A DNA stretch of 64,000 bases from a virus, in IMG/VR virus record IMGVR_UViG_3300027857_000004, positions 1 to 64,000 of that record; one strand, 5' to 3'. A program made the position numbers and the translations under genes. The notes under the pieces are model-generated. The model worked only from the letters and a program-made list of their open reading frames with translations. It did no database searches and had not been told where the DNA came from. Positions 54,890-61,876 of the stretch are shown in pieces. Each line of letters starts with the position of its first letter. The first letter of the stretch is position 1.

Positions 54890-56224
54890 ATGGAAAATTT
54901 TGATACACTCAGCGCGTCCGTTTCGGGCGCAGACGGCAGCGAACAGGTTAACCTTACGTGGACGAATGTCGTCCCGGGGTTTCCGCCCATTGTGGCGTTC
55001 GGTGTTCAGAGAAAACGGTTTGGCCGCGGCGACGATGACTGGACTACTCTCGTCAGCGCTTTGACTCCGGTGGTCGTTCCGGTTCCTCCGGCGAGCGGTC
55101 CCGGGCCTGCTGGTCTTGCGCCAGCGCTTGGTTTGGCCAGCACCTTCGAGGTTCTCGCCGCCACCACTATCACCAACACCGGGCCAACCGTTGTAAACGG
55201 TGACTTGGGCATGAGCCCCGGCTCTGCCGTGACTGGATTTCCTCCCGGGGTAATCACCGGCTCAGTTCAGATTGGCACTACTCTCGCCACGAACGCGCAG
55301 ACCGATTTGACCACCGCTTACAATAACCTGACCGCGCGTGGTCCCGGCACCGTCGTCGGCACCACTGACTTGGGAGGCAGCACGCTGACCCCCGGCGTCT
55401 ACTCTTCGGCATCTACCATGCTGATTTCTTCGGGCGACTTGATTCTGGACGGCCAAGGCAATCCCGGTGCGGTGTTCGTTTTCATCGTCGGTTCAGCTCT
55501 CACCGTTGTCACCCCTCGCAAGGTGGTCCTGATTAACGGCGCGCAAGCTGTGAACGTTTTCTGGGCTGTCGGCAGCTCCGCCACAATCGGAGTCAGCTCG
55601 GTTCTCCAGGGCTCAATTTTGGCGGTGACTTCCATCACGCTCAACACTGGTGCCACCGTAGTGGGCCGGTTACTGGCCCAGAATGGCGCCGTCACTCTCG
55701 ATTCTAATCCGGCTACGCTTCCGGTTCTTGCTGCACCTGCTCCCGAAGGAGTAGCGATTCCGGTGCCCACGCCGTTTGCATTCACCGATTCTCCGGCAGA
55801 AGGCGACTGGACATATCGTCTGCGGGCTGTTTTGACGCAAGGCGGCACGAACAATCTCGGCACGTTCATTTACTCGAACAGTGTCAACGTGACCACCGAG
55901 GCAACCACCGGCGAGGTGACCTTGACATTGTCTGCTTCGCCTGACGGTGATTTGCCCGCTTACACTCGGGTGACTCTGAACTGGGTCATCGACGGGGACG
56001 CTGTTGACGTGCGGCGATATGAGGTGCAGCGAACACTCGACCGCGGCGCCACCTGGAAGACCGTGCATCAGCAAGATGAGTTTTCGAGCTTGAGCTATGC
56101 CGAGGTGCTTCCTCCGGCTCTCGGCGATGTTTTCTACCGGGTCATTGCGGACTTGCCTTCGGCCACGCCCCCGTATCAGACGGACGTGCAGAGCATTTCC
56201 AACAGTGTGACGGTTCGCACATAG
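54890..56224 (+). CDS. Virion-region protein with ice-binding-like domain
   Basis: 444 residues. Residues about 80-278 (GLASTFEVLAATTITNTGPT, VVNGDLGMSPGSAVTGFPPG, TDLTTAYNNLTARGPGT, GVYSSASTMLISSGDLILDG, GAVFVFIVGSALTV, VNVFWAVGSSATIGVSSVLQ, GSILAVTSITLNTGATVVGR) match the DUF3494 right-handed beta-helix ice-binding fold. It is flanked by Fn3-like sequence on both sides (VQRKRFGRGDDDWTTLVSAL before, TYRLRAVLTQ after). A second Fn3-like module lies near 335-440. It sits in a virion neighbourhood and may be a surface adhesin; ice binding is unproven. Confidence 0.75.
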   Translation: MENFDTLSASVSGADGSEQVNLTWTNVVPGFPPIVAFGVQRKRFGRGDDDWTTLVSALTPVVVPVPPASGPGPAGLAPALGLASTFEVLAATTITNTGPTVVNGDLGMSPGSAVTGFPPGVITGSVQIGTTLATNAQTDLTTAYNNLTARGPGTVVGTTDLGGSTLTPGVYSSASTMLISSGDLILDGQGNPGAVFVFIVGSALTVVTPRKVVLINGAQAVNVFWAVGSSATIGVSSVLQGSILAVTSITLNTGATVVGRLLAQNGAVTLDSNPATLPVLAAPAPEGVAIPVPTPFAFTDSPAEGDWTYRLRAVLTQGGTNNLGTFIYSNSVNVTTEATTGEVTLTLSASPDGDLPAYTRVTLNWVIDGDAVDVRRYEVQRTLDRGATWKTVHQQDEFSSLSYAEVLPPALGDVFYRVIADLPSATPPYQTDVQSISNSVTVRT

Positions 56225-56228
56225 TGGC

Positions 56229-56774
56229 ATGAATCAGACCGTTTTCATTTACGGTCTGAACGACCCCGAGACTGGTAAGTGCCGGTATATCGGAAAATCC
56301 GATAACCCGGCGCACAGATATCGGTTGCATCTTTGGAACGCCAGCCGGTATAAAACGCACAAAGATTGCTGGATAAAATCTTTGCTTAGCTCGGGTAAAG
56401 TTCCGGTGTTAGAAGTTCTTCGGGAGGTTCCCGTGGCCGGATGGCAAGTTTGGGAACGTGCGTTTATTGAGGTGTATCAAGAACGCGGATTCGATTTGAC
56501 CAATCTCGCGGTTGGCGGACTAGGAGGGCAGTCCGGAAAGTCTCCATCCGCAGAAACGCGGTTAAAGCTTTCTTTGGCACTGCGAGGAAGACCTGGACGG
56601 ATTCCATCGGAAGGCACCCGCAATAAAATTTCCAATGCTCTTTCTGGACGGTCTCTTTCGTTAGAAACGATTCAGAAAATGTCTGAGTCACGGACAGGAA
56701 AGTGCTCGCCCATTAAGGGGAAGCCTTGGTCCGAAAAACGACGCGCCGCACAAAAGCTAATTGCGTCTCAGTAA
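56229..56774 (+). CDS. GIY-YIG homing endonuclease
   Basis: 181 residues. FIYGLNDPETGKCRYIGKSD, WQVWERAFIEVYQERG, LTNLAVGGLGGQSG, then NUMOD3-type motifs (GKSPSAETRLKLSLALRGRP, GRSLSLETIQKMSESRTGK). The start is 4 bases after the previous stop. Fourth of four homologues. Confidence 0.92.
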   Translation: MNQTVFIYGLNDPETGKCRYIGKSDNPAHRYRLHLWNASRYKTHKDCWIKSLLSSGKVPVLEVLREVPVAGWQVWERAFIEVYQERGFDLTNLAVGGLGGQSGKSPSAETRLKLSLALRGRPGRIPSEGTRNKISNALSGRSLSLETIQKMSESRTGKCSPIKGKPWSEKRRAAQKLIASQ

Positions 56775-56782
56775 AAAACAAC

Positions 56783-56791
56783 CGACTATTA
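56783..56791 (+). promoter_or_regulatory. CGACTATTA start-site motif
   Basis: AACCGACTATTAATTACT stands 8 nt (core to start) before ATG 56798. Confidence 0.65.
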
Positions 56792-56797
56792 ATTACT

Positions 56798-57013
56798 ATG
56801 GCACTTACAGCATCGCAGCAAGCGCAGATTCAAAGCGCGATTGATTTAATGGATAAAGGCTCTGCATATCAGACGCCTTTTTCCGAAGACGTTATTTCGA
56901 GAGTCGCCCAGGCCGCCGCTAGTTCTGGATTTCTCACGACTGGCGCTTTCTATGAGCAGGCGAAACTCGAACCTATCGCCACATTGCTGAAATTTTTGGT
57001 GTTCGTCCCCTGA
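56798..57013 (+). CDS. Small helical protein, 71 residues
   Basis: MALTASQQAQIQSAIDLMDK, GSAYQTPFSEDVISRVAQAA and LKFLVFVP. Predicted helical with a hydrophobic end. The CGACTATTA site marks its start and a terminator follows, so it may be expressed as a separate unit. The function is unknown. Confidence 0.5.
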   Translation: MALTASQQAQIQSAIDLMDKGSAYQTPFSEDVISRVAQAAASSGFLTTGAFYEQAKLEPIATLLKFLVFVP

Positions 57014-57046
57014 CTACACCTACAACCATAGGCCGGTTAGGCCACG

Positions 57047-57080
57047 TAAGGGCGGCTCAGACAGGAATGAGTCGCCCTTA
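57047..57080 (+). terminator. Hairpin after the 71-residue gene
   Basis: TAAGGGCG (57047-57054) and CGCCCTTA (57073-57080) form a stem with an inner CTCA/TGAG pair, followed by TACTTTC. Likely terminator in the gap 57014-57132. Confidence 0.65.
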
Positions 57081-57132
57081 TACTTTCAGAAAAAGAGTTG
57101 CGCCCGATATATTGGTATGTTAGAGTTTTCGC

Positions 57133-57543
57133 ATGAATGACGTGGTTGTGGCAGCGGTCGTGGGGCTCTTTCTGCTGAAGTGGGCCGTAATAATCGGTTT
57201 TTTTCTCTGGCTCGCCAACGGGGTAGGCAACATTTTTAAAGCCGCCTCGGTAGTCGCTAATGGGCAGCTCGTCATCAATCCTCCGGCGCCCGCCCGCGAC
57301 CCGGGTATGCTTCAAATTGAAGCCCAGGCCAAATCGAACTGGATTGACTCACACCCGCAGCACCCTAGCAACCCGCAGCATGCGGAATACGTGGCCGAAG
57401 AACTAGCGAGGCGAAAGGCTTACGAACGTCGGTTAGTATGGAAAGCCCCGGCGCCCCCTACGCCTTTTGCAGCGAAAGCCGCTGCTTGCTTTTTCGTGCC
57501 GGTTTTGGTCGGTCTTGTTATTGCCATCGTGCGCGCACAATGA
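57133..57543 (+). CDS. Membrane protein, two predicted spans
   Basis: 136 residues. N-terminal span (VVVAAVVGLFLLKWAVIIGF) and C-terminal span (AAKAAACFFVPVLVGLVIAI), joined by a hydrophilic middle (DPGMLQIEAQAKSNWIDSHP). Possible holin or lysis-associated protein, but sequence gives no more. The stop overlaps the recombinase start (ATGA). Confidence 0.5.
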   Translation: MNDVVVAAVVGLFLLKWAVIIGFFLWLANGVGNIFKAASVVANGQLVINPPAPARDPGMLQIEAQAKSNWIDSHPQHPSNPQHAEYVAEELARRKAYERRLVWKAPAPPTPFAAKAAACFFVPVLVGLVIAIVRAQ

Positions 57544-58319
57544 ACGCCTACTCTTACATTCGAGTCAGTTCAATCGGGCAAGTCGATGGCGACGGTCCCG
57601 ACCGGCAGCGCGATGCGATTCGTGCGTTCTGCGCCAAGTTCGCTATCGAGCACCAGGGAGAGTTTCTCGAAGCGATTACCGGCAAGACTGAGGCTGTCGA
57701 CCGGCCAAAGTTCGTTGAGCTTCTGTCCAGTATTGACCGTTTAAACGGAGTCGCTGACGCGCTTCCTGAGATTGGCTACAACGTCCCTCTCAAGCGGCTG
57801 AAAATCGATTGCATCATTGTCGAACGCATGGACCGGCTGGCGCGTGACCTGATTGCCTCCGAGTTGCTACTGCGAGAATGCCGCGAGCGGGGTATCCAGG
57901 TTTTCGCAGCCGACCAGGGACAGGTCGTAGACATGGCGTGCAACACGGGCGACCCTACCCAGACGCTTATGCGGCAAATTCTCGCTGCGATTGCGCAGTG
58001 GGAGAAGAGTGTGCTGGTTCTCAAGATGGCGACCGCGAAGTCCAGAATCCGCAAGGAATTGGGCAAGTGCGAAGGTCAAAAACAATTCGGCGAGAAGATG
58101 GGCGAGCGGGAAGTCTTGCGCCAGATGCGCGAATTAGCCGAGGTTCACAAGCTGAAGTATTCGGAAATCGCGAAAGAGCTGACGCGCCGGGGAATTTTCA
58201 AACGGAACGGGAAAGAATGGAGTCGCAATTCGGTGTATGACATGCTGAAGCGGCGCGACACGGTGAAACCTATTTTCGCTGTGACGTTGGAGCGGATAAC
58301 ACCTGAGACTAAAAACTGA
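57540..58319 (+). CDS. Serine recombinase (resolvase/invertase type)
   Basis: 259 residues from ATG 57540. The catalytic region is YSYIRVSSIGQ (Ser10), then QRDAIRAFCAKF, IDCIIVERMDRLARDLI and ADQGQVVDMACNTGDPTQTL, characteristic of the N-terminal resolvase fold. The C-terminal part has HTH-like helices (EVHKLKYSEIAKELTRRGIF, KRNGKEWSRNSVYDMLKRRD). Could act in integration, inversion or dimer resolution. It lies inside the packaging cluster. Confidence 0.82.
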   Translation: MNAYSYIRVSSIGQVDGDGPDRQRDAIRAFCAKFAIEHQGEFLEAITGKTEAVDRPKFVELLSSIDRLNGVADALPEIGYNVPLKRLKIDCIIVERMDRLARDLIASELLLRECRERGIQVFAADQGQVVDMACNTGDPTQTLMRQILAAIAQWEKSVLVLKMATAKSRIRKELGKCEGQKQFGEKMGEREVLRQMRELAEVHKLKYSEIAKELTRRGIFKRNGKEWSRNSVYDMLKRRDTVKPIFAVTLERITPETKN

Positions 58320-58320
58320 T

Positions 58321-58506
58321 ATGCGAGGCGGAAAATTTAACTGGCCCTCTTTCACGAGGGATGAGGAACGGGCGGGCAAAATCATGAACGGCGCCGACCC
58401 GGCACACAAAAACATGAGCTGGGAAGCGTGGGAAGCAGCGCAAAAGATTGCGGGGATTTCTCGCGACACGCGGCTGGCTGGAAGCCCGCGAAAAGCGAGT
58501 AAGTAA
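58321..58506 (+). CDS. Small hypothetical protein, 61 residues
   Basis: MRGGKFNWPSFTRDEERAGK, then NMSWEAWEAAQKIAGISRD. One base after the recombinase stop. It ends where the structured segment begins. The function is unknown. Confidence 0.5.
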   Translation: MRGGKFNWPSFTRDEERAGKIMNGADPAHKNMSWEAWEAAQKIAGISRDTRLAGSPRKASK

Positions 58507-58510
58507 TTTC

Positions 58511-58780
58511 GAACCGGGCGCCCTAGTAACCAGGGTGAAGTTACGCCTGGGGCAGCCGTGACCCGACCAGCGTCAACTGGTGCCACGGAATAAGAAAAAG
58601 AGGGAGACAGACCGGAGTAGACAGTCCGGGGCGAAAAGCCTACTGTCCGGAGTAATTACCCGGCTAGGTGCCCCGCAACCGTGCTTTTTAGCACGGGAAT
58701 ACGCGACTATTAGCCAACCGGGGCTTACTTATCGCGCGGGGTAAAAGTCCCAACCGGTCGTTTTCTGTAGCGAACCGCCG
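58511..58780 (+). ncRNA. Structured non-coding RNA candidate
   Basis: About 270 bases with no sound ORF and many nested stems: GTAAC/GTTAC (58526-58530, 58540-58544), CCGTG/CACGG (58556-58560, 58584-58588) enclosing CCAG/CTGG, CCGGAGTAG with CTACT-GT-CCGG (58612-58620, 58640-58650), CCCGG/CCGGG (58659-58663, 58718-58722) enclosing a CCGTGC/GCACGG hairpin (58679-58696). No riboswitch or intron signature could be matched. A CGACTATTA copy lies inside it at 58704-58712. It lies between a small gene and the large-terminase cluster. Confidence 0.5.
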
Positions 58781-58789
58781 TTTTAAAGC

Positions 58790-58798
58790 CGACTGTTA
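58790..58798 (+). promoter_or_regulatory. CGACTGTTA start-site motif
   Basis: GCCGACTGTTATGAGTG stands 5 nt (core to start) before GTG 58802. Confidence 0.6.
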
Positions 58799-58801
58799 TG
58801 A

Positions 58802-59074
58802 GTGGCCACTACAATAGTTGCGAAGTATTCGGAGCGCGACCTTCCCCTCGCCCGGCTCTGGTTGAGAAGCTGGAAAGCCCGCGGATGGAAGACCGCAATA
58901 AAGTTTGACCAGGGGATTTCGTTCCGAGTCATCAATTTCGGTCTCTCCGGTCGTGCGACAAAAAAGATAAGACCAAAAAACTTTGGCTCGCGCGGCTGGG
59001 AGACCGCCCCTTTGGTGAAGTTTCCACCTGGAGCGACGGAGGAACAAGTTCTGAATTGCGGGAGGGCAATCTGA
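58802..59074 (+). CDS. Small protein before large terminase, GTG start
   Basis: 90 residues from GTG 58802: ATTIVAKYSERDLPLARLWL, RSWKARGWKTAIKFDQGISF. An ATG at 58798 in another frame gives only 37 residues. It ends one base before the terminase start. The composition is basic and compact. Possible packaging-associated protein; unknown. Confidence 0.55.
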   Translation: MATTIVAKYSERDLPLARLWLRSWKARGWKTAIKFDQGISFRVINFGLSGRATKKIRPKNFGSRGWETAPLVKFPPGATEEQVLNCGRAI

Positions 59075-59075
59075 A

Positions 59076-61031
59076 ATGTTTCCGGAGGGCTCGCGGGAGA
59101 AAGTCCTAGCATCCGATGTCGCCCGGCTCGTCCACGCCGGGAACAAGTTTGAAGCTGCGCAAGCGGTCACCGAATATTTCAAAGTCAAGAATCCGCTCAA
59201 AAAAGACCAGCCGCCGGAGGCAGCGAACACCGTCCTGATTCCGTATGTCCGAAACATAATGGAGCAGGGCGCACTTGAAGAAGCCGCGCAAATTTTCTGG
59301 ACCCCGAACCAGTTTACACCGGAGCCCAACTCGGTGAAACAGGTGTGGAATCTTTTCGAGACGTCCGACATGGGACTGATTCCAGGCGCCGCCTCAATGG
59401 GCAAGAGCTTCAATATGGGAGTCCGGTTGTTTCTTGAATGGGCGCGCGACCCGCAATTCACCACGGTGCGCGTGCTAGGTCCGAGCAAGGACCACCTCGA
59501 AGCGAATTTGTTTTCGCACATGGTCTCGCTTCACTCGCAGTCCACTTTGCCGATGCCCGGCGAGGTGGGCGAGCTGTTTATCGGGCTGACCCGTCGCGAC
59601 CAGTTGAGCTGTATCCGTGGCGTCATCATTCCGAAGGGCAACTTAAAGAAAGCAGGCCGGTTGCAAGGAAGTAAACGCCGCCCCAGGCCGAGTCCGCACC
59701 CGGTGTTCGGTAGCATGTCGCGCATGTTCATTTTCTTGGACGAAATCGAGAACATCGCGCGCGGTATTTGGGCTGACATCGACAATATCTTGTCCAACAC
59801 GGAAGAGAGCGGGCAAGGCTTCAAGATTTTCGGCGCATATAATCCGAACGACCCGTATGACGAGGTAAGCAAACGAGCCGAGCCTCCGTTCGGTTGGGAG
59901 AACGTCGACCCGGAAGTGCATTTTCGCTGGAAGTCTAAACGCGGCTGGGACGTGTTGCGGCTCGATGCTGAGCAATGCGAGAACGTCAAGCTGGGCAAGA
60001 TTATTTATCCCGGCTTGCAGACGCGTGGTGGGCTCGAAAAAATTGCGGCTAACGCCGGGGGCAAGGTGTCGCCCGGCTACTACATCATGGGGCGCGGTAT
60101 GTATCCGCCGATGGGAATCGAGGCGACCGTGTTTCCGCCGGGAATGTTGGCCAAATGTAGAGGCGAATACATCTGGTTCGATGAGCCTGTCTCGGTGGGC
60201 GCGACAGATTTAGCTCTCGAAGGTGGCGACGACGCGATTCACACAATCGGAAAGTGGGGATTAGCGACCGGCATCAAGTGGCCAGCTTCGATTGACTATC
60301 CGAACGGGCACACCACGATGTTTAAACGGGCAGATGGCAGCGCGCAACCGCGATGGGGTCTTCAGGTGAACCAGCAATTCGTGCTTCCGAAAGGTGACAC
60401 GATTGCGATGAAGAAATCGATTCTCGAAATCAATCGGAAAACCGGCGTGCGCCCTGAGTTTTATGCGTGCGACCGCACGGGGCACGGCGCCGGTGTCGCC
60501 GATTTGTTGCGCTACGAGTGGTCGACTCTAATTCATGACGTGAATTACTCGATGGGAGCGAGCGAAGAGAAAATAATGGCCGAGGATAGCAAGCTCGCGA
60601 AGGAACAATACGAGCGAATGTTTTCGGAGCTGTGGTTTGCCACGCGCATGTGGGCCGAATTTCAGTATTTGCTTTTCAGTCCGGCAATGGACTTGGCCAA
60701 GGTGGCTGAGCAAATCGGCAGCCGCCGGTTCCGAGTGCTCTCGGGTAAGTCAAAAGTGGAGAGTAAAAAGGATTATGAGAGTCGAGGGTATAAGTCTCCG
60801 AACGAGGCGGACTCGCTGACGCTGTTAGTGTATGCCGCGCGAAAAGGTAGCGGGCAAATTCTGTCGATGCACGGCGAAGACGCCAACACCGCTGGCAATC
60901 TTTCGGACGACTGGTATGAAGCGAACTACCCAGGCGGCGCGCGGATTGACGTAAGTAACCGTTTTGAGACGCTCGAAGACGGAGAGATGCCGAGCATACC
61001 GTCCGAATTGTCCGCCGGAGGCTGGTCATGA
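59076..61031 (+). CDS. Terminase large subunit
   Basis: 651 residues. ATPase: Walker A GAASMGKS (about 104-111) and Walker B MFIFLDEIEN (217-226). The C-terminal nuclease region begins near SVGATDLALEGGDDAIHTIG (acidic DLALEGGDD), followed by YACDRTGHGAGVADLLRYEW and a late SPNEADSLTLLVYA. Size and motif order match phage DNA-packaging motors. It overlaps the next gene by ATGA. Confidence 0.88.
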   Translation: MFPEGSREKVLASDVARLVHAGNKFEAAQAVTEYFKVKNPLKKDQPPEAANTVLIPYVRNIMEQGALEEAAQIFWTPNQFTPEPNSVKQVWNLFETSDMGLIPGAASMGKSFNMGVRLFLEWARDPQFTTVRVLGPSKDHLEANLFSHMVSLHSQSTLPMPGEVGELFIGLTRRDQLSCIRGVIIPKGNLKKAGRLQGSKRRPRPSPHPVFGSMSRMFIFLDEIENIARGIWADIDNILSNTEESGQGFKIFGAYNPNDPYDEVSKRAEPPFGWENVDPEVHFRWKSKRGWDVLRLDAEQCENVKLGKIIYPGLQTRGGLEKIAANAGGKVSPGYYIMGRGMYPPMGIEATVFPPGMLAKCRGEYIWFDEPVSVGATDLALEGGDDAIHTIGKWGLATGIKWPASIDYPNGHTTMFKRADGSAQPRWGLQVNQQFVLPKGDTIAMKKSILEINRKTGVRPEFYACDRTGHGAGVADLLRYEWSTLIHDVNYSMGASEEKIMAEDSKLAKEQYERMFSELWFATRMWAEFQYLLFSPAMDLAKVAEQIGSRRFRVLSGKSKVESKKDYESRGYKSPNEADSLTLLVYAARKGSGQILSMHGEDANTAGNLSDDWYEANYPGGARIDVSNRFETLEDGEMPSIPSELSAGGWS

Positions 61032-61606
61032 GTCTTTCACTTAATACAAACGTGTATCCGAAGACAGGATATCAATTCAAAGATGGCGACGGAGTGCTCC
61101 ATGTATCAGACTCCTGGGACGGAGTCATCGCGCGCGTGAAAATGTATCGTCAGCGGCGCGGAATTGCGGTCGGAGACCCGGCATCTGAGGTGACTGCGTA
61201 TGCGTGTGCGAACAATCCGGGGCTCTGCAGGCAAGAAAACGAAGCGAACAAACAAGCATTGAAAGTCGCGAGCTTGAAAACACGAGTGCTGCAGTATTTG
61301 AGCGGACTCCGCTCGATGAAAGAACGAGAGCCGCTGCCTTTTGTGACCGATGCGGAACGGGCCGCCCGGGCAAACGTGTGTGCGAGCTGTCCAAAAAACG
61401 CGGCTTTACCGGACGGTTGCTCTTCGTGCAAGAAGGCAGTCAGCGAATTGCGTAAAACGGTGATTGGCGACCGGTTTGTGGACGGGAGACTGAACGGATG
61501 CGTGGTTATGGGAGAAGATTTGCCTTCCGCGGTCCATATCGACCACACTAGGGTAGATAATCCTGAGCTGCCAGGGCATTGCTGGCGGAAAATTCAGCCT
61601 GTATGA
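61028..61606 (+). CDS. Cys-rich hypothetical protein, 192 residues
   Basis: The C-terminal half has CASCPKNAALPDGCSSCKKA and later GHCWRKIQPV, giving a zinc-ribbon-like set. The N-terminus (YPKTGYQFKDGDGVLHVSDS) is polar. It lies between large terminase and portal. Possibly a packaging accessory, but not assigned. Confidence 0.5.
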   Translation: MSLSLNTNVYPKTGYQFKDGDGVLHVSDSWDGVIARVKMYRQRRGIAVGDPASEVTAYACANNPGLCRQENEANKQALKVASLKTRVLQYLSGLRSMKEREPLPFVTDAERAARANVCASCPKNAALPDGCSSCKKAVSELRKTVIGDRFVDGRLNGCVVMGEDLPSAVHIDHTRVDNPELPGHCWRKIQPV

Positions 61607-61857
61607 GCATCGTAATTAGATTTTGGCACTTTTTCAGCGCGTTTTGCCTCTCGGTATGGGCAAAGTGGCGTGGTTATGCGGTTTTGGCACCCGCACACGC
61701 TCAAATAATCCGGCATTCGACCTGTTTGGGCTGCGATAAGCTCGATGACGACATTTGCACCGAGTGCGGATGCCTTGCGTTCGCAAAAACGCAGCTTTCG
61801 ATGGAAAAGTGTCCGCTCGGTAAGTGGAAACGGATATTTATAGCGAAGCAGCCTTAA
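61603..61857 (+). CDS. Small zinc-ribbon protein, DUF6171-like
   Basis: 84 residues from MSIVIRFWHFFSAFCLSVWA (hydrophobic N-terminus). It contains CLGCDKLDDDICTECGCLAF and a KCPLGKWKRIF end, the pattern of small phage zinc-ribbon proteins. Starts at the previous stop (ATGA). The function is unknown. Confidence 0.5.
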   Translation: MSIVIRFWHFFSAFCLSVWAKWRGYAVLAPAHAQIIRHSTCLGCDKLDDDICTECGCLAFAKTQLSMEKCPLGKWKRIFIAKQP

Positions 61858-61862
61858 AACTC

Positions 61863-61871
61863 CGACTGTTA
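61863..61871 (+). promoter_or_regulatory. CGACTGTTA start-site motif
   Basis: CTCCGACTGTTAAAGAC stands 7 nt (core to start) before ATG 61877 of the portal-like gene. Confidence 0.65.
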
Positions 61872-61876
61872 AAGAC

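Noticed and set aside
58798-58911. 37-codon ORF from ATG 58798
   Set aside because: The GTG 58802 frame is longer, ends exactly before the terminase gene and fits the motif spacing better.
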